A DNA stretch of 64,000 nucleotides from Panacagrimonas sp052389915 (GCA_052389915.1 JBQTHL010000048.1:4954-68953), one strand, 5' to 3'. Positions 7,998 through 16,704 are shown, numbered from the stretch's first letter. The notes: generated from the letters alone by a model not told the origin. Numbers and translations: made by a program.

Positions 7998-9299
7998 ATG
8001 GCTAAGAAATTCATCCACCTATCTGATATCCATTTTGGCCAGGAGACGGGCGGCGCGCTGGTCACCCACAACGACGCCAAAGAACGACTGATTGACGATG
8101 TTGAAGCCTGGGTGCAGCGATACGGGCCTGTTGACGGTGTGTTCGTGACTGGCGACATCGCCTACTCCGGAAAACAAGAAGAGTACCGGGCGGCAGGAGC
8201 ATGGCTGGACTGGGTCGCAGCAGCTGGAGGCTGTAGTAAGACGGCCGTACAGGTGGTTCCGGGGAACCACGACATCGATCGTGATCAGATCTCTCACCTC
8301 GGCAAAATGCTGCTTGACGCGGTGATCCAGCAAGGCGAGGTCGAACTCGACAAGTTTCTTGCCTCACCGCAGGACCGCGAGGTGCTGTATTCGCGATTCG
8401 AGGCTTACCGCCCGTTTGCGGAGGGCTACAACTGCCCCTTGGACCTCGAAGGCGGCGACGCCGGAAAGCGGTCCGTCGAGGTGGCGGCGGGCCGGCGCCT
8501 TCGCTTCGTCGGCTTGAACACGGCCTTGATCTGCTCGCTCAAGGATCGGGAAGGAACACTTCTACTGGGCGCTCGGCAGCGCGTCCTACCCATAACTGTC
8601 GGCGAGGAGCTCGTCGTTCTTGCGCACCATCCGCTCCGCTATCTACAGGACTCCAACGAGGCGGGGCGCTACGTTCGAAACCGGGCCCGGGTTCTGATCA
8701 CTGGGCATGAGCACAAGCCGGGCATGCTGGTGGAGCATGTTGACGATGGCGTCGATCTCCTCCTGCTGGCTGCCGGCGCGACGACACCGCCTCACGCTGG
8801 CGGGGCTTACACGTACTGCTACAACATCATCGAATTCGCAGTGGACGCGGCGACTGAGCACCTCGTTGTCACAGTACATGCCCGGGCATGGGACGACGAT
8901 AAGGTCGCATTCGGCCCGCCGCTAAGCACAGCCCATCCGTCGATCGAACGATTGGAATCTCCCAATTTTCGACGGGCCAACGGACATCAGCTGACTACAG
9001 TGCGTGAGAGCATCGTCGCCACGCACGATGGCGACGCCTCAACCACCGTCAAGGGCACCGAGATGGCGGAGGTGAAACCCATGGACGATAAGAAGTTCTC
9101 CATAATTTTGTTGCAATTTTTCCGCGACCTGAACGGACGGCAGCGTCTCCAGATTCTGATGAATCTAGGAGCCCTCCCGGAAGACTGGACTGATAGTCTT
9201 ACGCACGCAGTAGAACGTCACGCGGTCGATCTGCTCGCACGCGAAGGACGGCTCGACGAACTCGAATCCGAAATTCAAAAGACACTGCTGGCCTCATAA
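7998..9299 (+). CDS. Calcineurin-like metallophosphoesterase with C-terminal adaptor-like domain (putative conflict effector)
   Basis: A 433-residue protein. The phosphoesterase motifs appear in order: HLSDIHFG (D10, H12), VTGDIAYSG (D53), VVPGNHDIDR (N90, H91), VVLAHHPLR and ITGHEHKPG. Together they form a complete two-metal site. Such enzymes cleave phosphodiesters or nucleotides; the substrate is not readable. After a linker around residues 340-360, the last 70 residues form a separate small helical module (KKFSIILLQFFRDLNGRQRLQ...) resembling the adaptor domains that tether effectors to GTPase or NTPase conflict systems. It is the first gene of an operon with GASH-, GTPase- and GAP1-like genes, so I infer it is the toxic output. 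It is divergent from the KfrA-like gene, with 230 bases between. Confidence 0.8.
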   Translation: MAKKFIHLSDIHFGQETGGALVTHNDAKERLIDDVEAWVQRYGPVDGVFVTGDIAYSGKQEEYRAAGAWLDWVAAAGGCSKTAVQVVPGNHDIDRDQISHLGKMLLDAVIQQGEVELDKFLASPQDREVLYSRFEAYRPFAEGYNCPLDLEGGDAGKRSVEVAAGRRLRFVGLNTALICSLKDREGTLLLGARQRVLPITVGEELVVLAHHPLRYLQDSNEAGRYVRNRARVLITGHEHKPGMLVEHVDDGVDLLLLAAGATTPPHAGGAYTYCYNIIEFAVDAATEHLVVTVHARAWDDDKVAFGPPLSTAHPSIERLESPNFRRANGHQLTTVRESIVATHDGDASTTVKGTEMAEVKPMDDKKFSIILLQFFRDLNGRQRLQILMNLGALPEDWTDSLTHAVERHAVDLLAREGRLDELESEIQKTLLAS

Positions 9300-9313
9300 G
9301 AAAGGAATACGAA

Positions 9314-10345
9314 ATGGCAGACGTGGCACGGCACATTCGAATCGTCCATCCCGAGCCGAGCGATGACTTGGTGCAGAAGCGAACGTCTGCAGTGGCGGAA
9401 CTTCAGAAGAGTTGGAATAAGAAGAGGGGTGTACTAGATCTCGTACTGCTGGTTGATGGCGCGGTCGCGGGTCTTTTCGCCCATGCAATCAGCGACTCGT
9501 TCGCGGCAGAGGTTGAGGCCGCAATCCAGAAATCGAGCGCGTCGTTCGTCAGGGAGAATAACGACCGCGACATTGCCGTCTGCGCATCTTTGGCAGTCCT
9601 GATGTTGCTCGAAAGCGCCAAGCCTGGCGAAAGCTACCTCAGCACTATCGAGGTCATCGCACTGGCAACGTGGTCAGCGCTTTCTTTCCAGGCAGTGCCG
9701 ACAGACCCGAAGGTGGCGGCGCTCGTCTCGGAACTGTCCGCGAAGTCGCAACGAATTGTGCAGCGTGCCGCCGAGGTCGCCCGGAGCCGCAAGGCTGCTG
9801 TCCCGCTCGCCTTCGAGCACCAAGAGGCAGACACGATCAAGTCAGCAACTGAGCGGCTCTTCGCCAGTGCCAAAGCTTTGACTGAGATCCTTTCGGACAA
9901 TGCAGTATTGGATCGAGAGGAGACCGATGTGCTTTGGTGGGCACTGCGCGGCCGCTCCGACATCTTGAAGCGAGGGCTTTCAGATCTCCATCCATCCACG
10001 GCCGCGGTCATGAGCGGATTCGAACTATCTCAGATCCTCCGGCGCGTGCCGGCCGATGCCCATAAACACCTTGCGACACGTTTGATTAACGCTAAAGACA
10101 AATACGATACGGCGGAGCTGATGACGGGCATGGGTGAGTTCCGCTCTGTTCTCGGCAGCGAACTTTCTCAGCACGCCAAGCTGGTCAACAATGCAGCGTT
10201 CGTGCTGCCGTTGTTGACGGGCATCGGTTCCAATCAGCTGGCCAGCTTTCACCAAACGAAACGTGACCTCGACGATTGGGCAGGACGAGCCTTGCTGGAA
10301 GGCACCATCCTCCGCGTCTACTTGACCCCGCGTCCGACGGTTTGA
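9314..10345 (+). CDS. All-helical GTPase-associated protein (GASH-like)
   Basis: A 343-residue cytoplasmic protein with no signal peptide or membrane span and an almost wholly alpha-helical appearance. It has a hydrophobic patch DIAVCASLAVLMLLESA, many amphipathic helices and the conserved-looking segment DVLWWALRGRSDI. It contains no catalytic motif I recognise. Position and character match the GTPase-associated system helical (GASH) family, which accompanies DO-GTPase pairs and GAP1. The ATG at 9314 has AAGGA about 8 bases upstream and follows the phosphoesterase stop by 14 bases. The next gene starts 2 bases after its stop. Family assignment rests partly on context; a profile search would settle it. 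Confidence 0.62.
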   Translation: MADVARHIRIVHPEPSDDLVQKRTSAVAELQKSWNKKRGVLDLVLLVDGAVAGLFAHAISDSFAAEVEAAIQKSSASFVRENNDRDIAVCASLAVLMLLESAKPGESYLSTIEVIALATWSALSFQAVPTDPKVAALVSELSAKSQRIVQRAAEVARSRKAAVPLAFEHQEADTIKSATERLFASAKALTEILSDNAVLDREETDVLWWALRGRSDILKRGLSDLHPSTAAVMSGFELSQILRRVPADAHKHLATRLINAKDKYDTAELMTGMGEFRSVLGSELSQHAKLVNNAAFVLPLLTGIGSNQLASFHQTKRDLDDWAGRALLEGTILRVYLTPRPTV

Positions 10346-10347
10346 TC

Positions 10348-11325
10348 GTGACTGAATCCTGTCGCACGCCGAACTGCACCGTAGGCGAAACCGGTCGTTG
10401 CATCCTCAACCGGGACGTCAACGCCTGTCCTGATCGTATCCGTCCAGCTCCTGAAGGTGAAGCTGCCACGTCGGGCGGCGAACCCAATTTGGAGACGCCT
10501 AACAAGGCGGTTGCATTGCCGAGTGCGCAAGCGCTCGGACTAGATGATGTCGGAGCCATCATGAGCGACCGGTACTGCCGTTTAGTCGGGGTGCTGGGTT
10601 CGCCGGATGCGGGAAAGACCGCCGTGCTCGTCAGCCTCTACCTGCTCTTGGCACACGGAAAGTGCGCCGACTTCAAGTTCGCGGACAGCGAAAGCTTGAT
10701 GGCGTTGGACGAGATCAGCCGAGGTGCGCGCCACTGGAACGAAGGACACACGCCGGGCCAGTTAACCACGCATACCGAGCTTCAGGACGATCGGGTGCCG
10801 GGCTTCATTCATTTGCAACTTTTCGACCGCGCCGGCCAATTACAAGACCTTTGTATCCCAGATCTCCCCGGCGAGTGGTCCGACTCCCTGATCGATAAAG
10901 ATCGCTTCGATCGGCTGCAGTTTCTGCACAGTGCAGACGTGATCTGGCTGATGATTGACGGACGTCAGCTCACGGCGGCGAAGAAAGGATCTGCACTGCA
11001 TCGGGCGGAACTGATGATGCAACGACTCGCCCAGCACTTGGGGGCGCGCGCACCCCGCCTCATCGCAGTGATTTCGCACCTCGACAGCGGCGCTCCTGAC
11101 GCAAAAGTCGTTGAACGATTGAAGTCGGATGCGGCACACCATGGGCTGACTCTCAAAGTGCTGTCTGTCGCTTCGTTCGCGGGCGATAGTGTGGTGCGCG
11201 CAGGGACCGGGATCAGCGAACTTATCGCCGAAACGCTCAGCGGAGATGAGCGCCCAGCGCCATCGTTCTGGTCTGACCACTCCATCGCATCCAACGCGGC
11301 GACGCGTCAGATGCTGCGCTACTAA
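10348..11325 (+). CDS. Double-GTPase-2-like GTPase with N-terminal Cys cluster
   Basis: A 325-residue P-loop GTPase-like protein. Four cysteines occupy the first 27 residues (C5, C10, C18 and C27, in CRTPNC...GETGRC...ACP), probably a zinc-binding module. The P-loop is GSPDAGKT (residues 84-91). The second nucleotide motif is seen in CIPDLPGEWSD. The base-specificity motif is degenerate: VISHLDSG in place of NKxD. This matches my knowledge of the DO-GTPase2 family. The GTG at 10348 is preferred because it retains the whole Cys cluster and begins 2 bases after the GASH-like stop; an upstream start would overlap that gene by 70 bases. The second GTPase gene follows 15 bases downstream. It is expected to sense or transmit a signal to the effector through GTP binding. 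Confidence 0.72.
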   Translation: MTESCRTPNCTVGETGRCILNRDVNACPDRIRPAPEGEAATSGGEPNLETPNKAVALPSAQALGLDDVGAIMSDRYCRLVGVLGSPDAGKTAVLVSLYLLLAHGKCADFKFADSESLMALDEISRGARHWNEGHTPGQLTTHTELQDDRVPGFIHLQLFDRAGQLQDLCIPDLPGEWSDSLIDKDRFDRLQFLHSADVIWLMIDGRQLTAAKKGSALHRAELMMQRLAQHLGARAPRLIAVISHLDSGAPDAKVVERLKSDAAHHGLTLKVLSVASFAGDSVVRAGTGISELIAETLSGDERPAPSFWSDHSIASNAATRQMLRY

Positions 11326-11340
11326 TCTTAACTGCCGACA

Positions 11341-12192
11341 ATGCCAAGCGCTTCGATACTCCTGACTGGCTTGCCCGGCATGGGCAAAACCAACTACTTG
11401 GCACGGCTGTGGGCGTCCTTTCGGCGCAACGAATGCCGCATCGGCTGCTCCTCTCCACCCAGTGACATCAAATACGTCGAAGAGGCACTGGCGTTCCTGT
11501 TGGGTGGGGACTTCGCACCCCGATCTGACCCTTCTCTCGAGGACGATCGTGGCACGTTGCGAATTCCGCTCACTTTCAAGGATGGAAATGCTGCGGCGGT
11601 GGATCTCGTGGTGCCCGACGTCATTGGCGAGTTGTGGAAGAAAGCGGTCGCGAACTCTGAGATCTCTACTGTCTGGCACCAGCAGCTGACCAACAGCTGT
11701 GGCGCGCTGCTCTTCGTCCAGGTGCGGTCGGAAGAGACCATCGCGCCGCTCGATTGGGTGTCGACTCACCCCAAACTGATGAAACAGGCGGGTAAAGAAG
11801 GTGAGGAGGCCAAAATCCCGACCCAGGTCGCCCTATGCCAGTTGTTACGGTTCTTGGAACAGCGATTGACGCCTCGCGCCGGAACGCAGCGCGCAAAAGT
11901 TGCAGTTGTAATTACTGCGTGGGACATGCTCGACGCTCAAGCTTCAGCGCGGGGACCGCGTCATTTTCTCGAGGAGCAGTTTCCGCTTTTCTCCGGGAAG
12001 CTTTCGGTCTGTCGCGGACTCGACATCGCGCTTTTCGGAACGAGCGTCGTTGGTGGCGACCTGAGCAAAGATCCCAAGTTTCGCGACGCCTTTCTTGAAA
12101 AGCGCATCGAGCAATCCGGTTTCGTCGTTGATGCCGCGGGTCAGCGACACGACGACATCACCCTACCGGTGGCGTGGTTGATCGAGGACTGA
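11341..12192 (+). CDS. Double-GTPase-1-like GTPase
   Basis: A 283-residue protein that begins almost directly with a P-loop: GLPGMGKT at residues 10-17. The switch-like motif is DLVVPDVIGELW, and the specificity region reads VVITAWDML, where the usual NKxD is replaced by xAWD. The C-terminus ends DDITLPVAWLIED, a form I associate with the DO-GTPase1 group, which occurs next to DO-GTPase2. The two GTPases probably form a heterodimeric switch. The gene lies 15 bases after its partner, and the GAP1-like gene starts 2 bases after its stop, so expression is coupled. No signal peptide or transmembrane segment is present. Confidence 0.72.
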   Translation: MPSASILLTGLPGMGKTNYLARLWASFRRNECRIGCSSPPSDIKYVEEALAFLLGGDFAPRSDPSLEDDRGTLRIPLTFKDGNAAAVDLVVPDVIGELWKKAVANSEISTVWHQQLTNSCGALLFVQVRSEETIAPLDWVSTHPKLMKQAGKEGEEAKIPTQVALCQLLRFLEQRLTPRAGTQRAKVAVVITAWDMLDAQASARGPRHFLEEQFPLFSGKLSVCRGLDIALFGTSVVGGDLSKDPKFRDAFLEKRIEQSGFVVDAAGQRHDDITLPVAWLIED

Positions 12193-12194
12193 GC

Positions 12195-14858
12195 GTGTCA
12201 CCCGACGATGCGGTCAAGGAGCAAGTGCATGGCTACAAGAATGGCCATCAGCTTCTTGCGGGCAACATTCGCTTGATCGGCGCCGACCAAGATCTGGTCG
12301 ATCGACTCTCGGATATCTCGGGCTCGCTCAGACCGAACGAGACCTTCGCGCCGTATATCAGTTGCTACCCCCTTCCCGGAAAAAGCCACTTCGTGATTGC
12401 GAGGACGTGGCATGACCGAAAGGCTTCACGTGCGGGGTGCGTCATAACCAAGAGCCTGTTCATCCCTATGGATGACATGCTTCCCGCGGCCATCGACTTG
12501 AGCAGCGTTATCGCTTCGCTTCGGAGCCCGCCAAACGGCATCGAGGGCACAGGTCAACAGCCAGTCTTTGCGGAGTGGAAATCTCTTCCCGTGGTGACTG
12601 AATCGTGGACTACAGAACTCGCCGAGGCATTGTTTCTTGAGGCCCGATCTCCCGTCGTAGTTTTTGAAACGAGCCTCGCCGACATCGCCGTGCTCAGGCT
12701 GCTTGCGGCTGCATGGCCGAAGTTTCGCTGCGCATTCACGGCCTGCAGCTACTCGCTGAGCCCGCGGACCCTCGGAGGACACGTTTTCGACCTCCAGTTT
12801 GCGCCCTCTACCTCTCGCTCGCGATTCGCTGAAGTGACGTGCCGGAAGGTAGATGCGGCAGCAGAATCCGTGGCACCACGCCACCGATGGTCACACAGGA
12901 TCGCTGAACGCCTATTCCTATCGTCGCAGCCTTCCCTTCGAGAACCCGATGAGCTCGGCCTGTTGCAGGGTAACGACGCAGACGAAAGCGCCTTTCGGAT
13001 GACGTGGCTGTGGGACGAATTGAGTTCAAAAGCTCAGAGCTCACCCACAGCGGTTCTCGGAATGCTGGACGTGTTGAATGCCACCGATGTGGCTTCCCGC
13101 TATCCAATGGACACAATTGCAGATCGAGTCAGACACGCTGTGGCTCTGAACGACGCGACACCGCAGCTCGAAACGAAGTGGCAATTCCTTCTTGCCCTCG
13201 CGGGCAAGTTTCCGTCGAGACGTCCTCCATTAAGCGCTCTGAAGGCGATTCGAAGCGCTGCCGCGAAGATCGTTCAGGAACATCCCCAACCAACTCTGGC
13301 AACAGTCCTCGAGGGAGATGAGATCCCGCCGAGGATGATCTGGGGAGGGGTGGCCGACGGGCTTGCATCGGCCGCGTTGAACGACGATGACTTCATACAT
13401 TTGTTGACCAGGGCGGGACCCAAGCGAAGTGCCAAGCTCCTCGACGCAAGCAAACAGCTCACGAACCGCCTCTTTTCTGCTACGGCCGCGAATGCATCGT
13501 TGGCGAAGGCTCTGAGTCATTCGTTCCTGGCTGCATCTAACCAGGAACGCTCTCGTGCGATCGCCAGGGCCGGGGCTGAAATTCGATCGCCTTCGCAAGC
13601 CATCTTGCTCGACGCACTTCTTACGGGCGATGAGTCCGCCACGATTTTGGTTGCTATCGAAAAAGGCGAGCGCAGCGGTGCATTCAAAGTTCCTGAGCTC
13701 GTGGACACGGTCGCCCAGGCAATCGCCTCTTCGTCGAAGCGACGAGAGATTCGTGACGGTCTTCTTCGCGAACTAGCGAGTGCGGACCAATTCCAGCTTC
13801 TGAGTCGTGTGCTGCAACCCTCACCATCGGATGTTGATGCGCTCTGTGACACCGCACTTGCCCGTGGTACGGCCTACCGTATCCAGGACCTTATTGCGGC
13901 AATAATCGAGAAGAGCGATGACACTCGCATCCGTGACTTGCTGAGTGAGCCCACGAGAGCTGAGCGTTTACTTTCGATCTTTGCAGGCGGCGGCGATCAT
14001 CATGTAGATGGGTTTGTGAAACTCCTGATGCTGTCAGAATCGGTGCCGCCGGCATTGGTACTGAAGCGAGGTCTCATCCTCCTACAGTCGACAGCGATCG
14101 GTCGCGATACCAAACAGCGGCTGCGCAGAGAGCTTCTTAAAAAGGCACTCAGTGCTGCAAGCGAGCAAGGCTTGCCGGTACGAGAGACGTATTGGGAGTG
14201 CGCGACGGCGGTTGATGGGAGAACGCTGGTAGATCTTCTCGTCCCGTATTACGGGCAACCTTTACGCTGTGACTCCATACTGGAGATCGTGGGCTCGGCA
14301 CTGGCTGAAACGAACCGTTCGCTGCTCGAAGAGATCGAAGAGTTCTCGAAGCGGCTATGCCGCGTCGGCGTTGATCGGCTAAATGCGGGATCAATCGACG
14401 TGTGGGCGAACTTGATTGCTTCAGCCAATAAAGCGAACCACCGCGGCGCCGTAGCGGCAGCTTCGCAATGTGTAGACGCCGCACTGCGTGTACCTTGGGC
14501 GCCGAGCGTCAGCCGCCTTATGGTCACTTGCACGCCGATCGTATACCGAGAATTGGAGGAGGATCGACCGACGCCGTCTTTGATGGAGTTCGTCTTCCTT
14601 GATTGGGACAAGTGCAAATCGATTCGTCACAAGGTAGTAGACACCTATGTCACGTCCAAGTGGCCGGCGATCGATCTGCTTGAGATCGCCGTTGAAATCG
14701 GTGAGTCCATCAAGATGCTACGCCGCGTTATGAGTTCTGTGCGCGGGAGCGATTACCTCCGCCGAATTGAAGATGAGGTTATGGAAGCGCCGGAGGCCGT
14801 GAGATCGCGTCTTTCAGCAGCGTTGGACTCCCAAGCGGCGCGAACTTCCAAAAATTGA
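12195..14858 (+). CDS. GAP1-like GTPase-associated protein
   Basis: An 887-residue protein. Its N-terminus carries the diagnostic motif VHGYKNGHQLLAG (H12 to H18) followed by RLSDISGSL, which matches the N-terminal domain of GTPase-associated protein 1. The middle part (residues about 130-330) is mixed alpha/beta. The remainder is long and helical with repeats reminiscent of a solenoid, fitting the GAP1 middle and C-terminal domains. The GTG at 12195 has GAGG 8 bases upstream and lies 2 bases after the preceding stop; an earlier GTG inside the GTPase gene is possible. Family knowledge places GAP1 with DO-GTPases and a variable effector in predicted bacterial conflict systems. No enzymatic motif is visible, so a scaffold or sensor role is most likely. 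It is the last gene of the operon. Confidence 0.78.
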   Translation: MSPDDAVKEQVHGYKNGHQLLAGNIRLIGADQDLVDRLSDISGSLRPNETFAPYISCYPLPGKSHFVIARTWHDRKASRAGCVITKSLFIPMDDMLPAAIDLSSVIASLRSPPNGIEGTGQQPVFAEWKSLPVVTESWTTELAEALFLEARSPVVVFETSLADIAVLRLLAAAWPKFRCAFTACSYSLSPRTLGGHVFDLQFAPSTSRSRFAEVTCRKVDAAAESVAPRHRWSHRIAERLFLSSQPSLREPDELGLLQGNDADESAFRMTWLWDELSSKAQSSPTAVLGMLDVLNATDVASRYPMDTIADRVRHAVALNDATPQLETKWQFLLALAGKFPSRRPPLSALKAIRSAAAKIVQEHPQPTLATVLEGDEIPPRMIWGGVADGLASAALNDDDFIHLLTRAGPKRSAKLLDASKQLTNRLFSATAANASLAKALSHSFLAASNQERSRAIARAGAEIRSPSQAILLDALLTGDESATILVAIEKGERSGAFKVPELVDTVAQAIASSSKRREIRDGLLRELASADQFQLLSRVLQPSPSDVDALCDTALARGTAYRIQDLIAAIIEKSDDTRIRDLLSEPTRAERLLSIFAGGGDHHVDGFVKLLMLSESVPPALVLKRGLILLQSTAIGRDTKQRLRRELLKKALSAASEQGLPVRETYWECATAVDGRTLVDLLVPYYGQPLRCDSILEIVGSALAETNRSLLEEIEEFSKRLCRVGVDRLNAGSIDVWANLIASANKANHRGAVAAASQCVDAALRVPWAPSVSRLMVTCTPIVYRELEEDRPTPSLMEFVFLDWDKCKSIRHKVVDTYVTSKWPAIDLLEIAVEIGESIKMLRRVMSSVRGSDYLRRIEDEVMEAPEAVRSRLSAALDSQAARTSKN

Positions 14859-14984
14859 TTAGCGAGTGTGCGGTCCGGTACGGATGATCCCGCGCGAGGC
14901 CCCCGGGTCGATCTGTCGTCCGTGCCCAGACGATTCATCGACATCAGCCACCCCGCCGCAGTCCGCAGTCCACCAAGTGCCGTT

Positions 14985-15383
14985 GGCAGACTGCCGACGA
15001 GGCGATCGCATCGTAAAAGCACGGTAATCGTCCGGCGAAGGGCCATCGCCAAGGCGCTCACGAGTTACCTGCGCGGCGGCCGGCCGGCGCATGCGCCGAC
15101 GCGGCACCTGTTCGTCGGGATGAAGGGCCCTCATCGACCGTTGTCGGGCTCGTCACCAGTCCGGCACCGCCTCATTGAGCATGCACGGCGTGCGGGCGTA
15201 TCGGCTCCTTATTTAGACGCCCACGTTCTCCGCCATGCACATGCCTTTCGTCAGATGGAGCTGGGGACGTCGCCCAAGCTGATTGGCGACATCCTTGGTC
15301 ATCGCGATCCGGAATCGACGTCGGCCTATTTGCGGGTCTCGACGCAGCGTCTCCGGGAGATGGCGCTCGCCGTTCCGTCATGA
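14985..15383 (+). pseudogene. Tyrosine recombinase, C-terminal catalytic fragment
   Basis: The frame encodes the last third of a phage/XerC-type recombinase: a linker AKALTSYLRGGRPAHAPTRHLFV, the HxxR box AHVLRHAHAFRQ, the region LIGDILGHRDPEST and the catalytic tyrosine in SAYLRVSTQRLREMAL. The N-terminal SAM-like domain and the first catalytic Arg box are missing. Upstream of about 14985 the translation loses all similarity, so the 5' part is deleted. Its stop overlaps the next recombinase gene as ATGA at 15380-15383, the arrangement seen in tandem recombinase cassettes such as the three-gene RIT elements. It is non-functional alone. Confidence 0.7.
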
Positions 15384-16126
15384 GCGCGATTACGCTTGCC
15401 CGGCTGGCACGCGACATCGACGAGTTCCTCGCGTTCAAGCGCGCCCTGGGGCATAGCTACCATCGCAGCGAGCTGACGTTGCGGAGTTTTCAGCGGTTCG
15501 CGCGACGGCATCTGGATTCGCAAGAACGTCTGCCAAAGCGTTCCGAGGTGGTCTTCGACGAGGTGCTCAAAGCATGGCTCGCCCGCGGCGTGTCACGTAA
15601 GGCCGTCAGCGTCGGTCTCGAGCTGGGCGTGCTGCGTCAATTCTGCCTTTATCGACGCCGACGCGATCCGAGGGGCTTCGTCCCTGAGCGGGACTGGGCT
15701 CCGCAAACCGAGTCGACCTTCCAGCCCCGCATCCTTTCGTATGACGAGGTGCGAAGTCTCCTGAATGCTGCGGCCCAGCATCACGGGCGGAATATCTCCG
15801 CCGGACTCCTGCACACTTTGCTGCTGATCTTGTACTGCACGGGCCTGCATCTCGGCGAGGCAGCGCGGCTGCAAATGGCGGATCTCGATCGTGAGCGCCT
15901 CGTTCTCACCATCCGGCACAGCAAGGGCAAGAGCCGCCTCGTGCCCTTCAGCGCCGACCTTGCCCACGATATCGGCCGCTACCTTGTTGAGCGGGCTCGC
16001 ATCGCCAAGGGTGATCGAGCGGCGACATCGGGTGCACTGGTCCTGCGACTCAATGGAAAACCGCTGACCGTGCGCGTGATGCGAGCGGCGAAGGACCGCG
16101 AGGCAATCGTAGACAGGCGAAGGTGA
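15380..16126 (+). pseudogene. Tyrosine recombinase, N-terminal fragment with altered Arg box
   Basis: A 248-codon frame containing the N-terminal core-binding domain (DIDEFLAFKRALGHSYHRSELTLRSFQRF) and the start of the catalytic domain (LLHTLLLILYCTGLHLGEAARL). The invariant first catalytic arginine of TGLRxGE is His here (H157). The beta-hairpin lysine region IRHSKGKSRLVPF is present. The protein ends DREAIVDRRR without any HxxR or Tyr box, so the catalytic half is lost from about residue 235. It overlaps the preceding recombinase fragment by 4 bases. Together they look like the surviving junction of a tandem recombinase cassette, cut on both sides when the flanking operons were acquired or rearranged. 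Confidence 0.7.
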
Positions 16127-16217
16127 CACACGTCACGGTTTCCAAAAAAATCCTGTTGCTTCACGCAATGTAGTGCGGCAGCATCAATTTCGCTTCAAGC
16201 TCACAGCATCAAAGCAA

Positions 16218-16253
16218 CCTCAAGCAAATAAACGGCCTCAAGCAAATAGGAGA
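16218..16253. repeat. 18 bp tandem repeat just upstream of the RiPP precursor gene
   Basis: CCTCAAGCAAATA occurs at 16218-16230 and again at 16236-16248, giving an 18 bp period, and a weaker copy (CATCAAAGCAA) precedes it. The second copy runs into the ribosome-binding AGGAG of the precursor gene. It may bind a regulator or the 5' mRNA may fold here; the function is unknown. Confidence 0.6.
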
Positions 16254-16259
16254 GCGAAC

Positions 16260-16679
16260 ATGACGGAAAAGACACTGTCTGCCCAAACGATTGCTGGACT
16301 CAGCCGCAAGCTCGACGAGTTTTCAGAGGTGCTCACAGCCGACGAGCACGCTGTGTTGTTGGGGTTAATCAGCACAGCTGGGGCTGCCATGAAAGCGGGA
16401 CATGCCGATGCAGAAAGTGAGGGGATCACGAGCGACCGTGCGGTCCTTGTGAGGCCTGCTGCAGGCACTCTCCCGAAGTTGTCAGGCGCCATTTCGGATA
16501 CCTTTCGCGCAGTTCCTGGATTGGGAGGATTCGATCCGGCTGGCCCTGTGTCGGATTCAATTGGGGTTGGCGTGCTTTGCGTGAGCTGGTCGAAAGATTA
16601 CAAGGACATGACCCCCGGGGGCGTCGTCACCAAGCCGTCGGCGGCGATGCGCCTGCCTGGCATGAAGACGTACCGATAG
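16260..16679 (+). CDS. Putative RiPP precursor peptide (139 residues)
   Basis: A small unrecognised protein directly ahead of four peptide-maturation genes. Residues 14-46 form an amphipathic helix (LSRKLDEFSEVLTADEHAVL then LGLISTAGAAM), as expected for a leader peptide. From about residue 60 the sequence becomes rich in Gly, Pro, Ser, Thr and hydrophobics, with a single cysteine (C107 in GVLCVSW) and aromatics W110, Y114 and Y138. That is a plausible core of up to 80 residues. The ATG at 16260 has AGGAGAG 7 bases upstream; a GTG at 16173 in the same frame would add a repeat-derived tail and lacks a ribosome site. The first maturase begins 26 bases after its stop. The gene identity is inferred from context. 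Confidence 0.7.
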   Translation: MTEKTLSAQTIAGLSRKLDEFSEVLTADEHAVLLGLISTAGAAMKAGHADAESEGITSDRAVLVRPAAGTLPKLSGAISDTFRAVPGLGGFDPAGPVSDSIGVGVLCVSWSKDYKDMTPGGVVTKPSAAMRLPGMKTYR

Positions 16680-16704
16680 CTCGACGATACACAGAACTCT
16701 TTCA

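Noticed and set aside
16123..16136. Small inverted repeat GTGAC-ACAC-GTCAC at the end of the recombinase fragment as an attachment site or operator
   Set aside because: Arms are only 5 bp, it is a single copy and has no matching partner at another island border.
16218..16253. Possible CRISPR-like repeat
   Set aside because: Only two to three short tandem units with no spacers.
16173..16259. Upstream GTG as the start of the RiPP precursor
   Set aside because: No ribosome site precedes it and the added residues derive from the 18 bp repeat; the ATG at 16260 has AGGAGAG.
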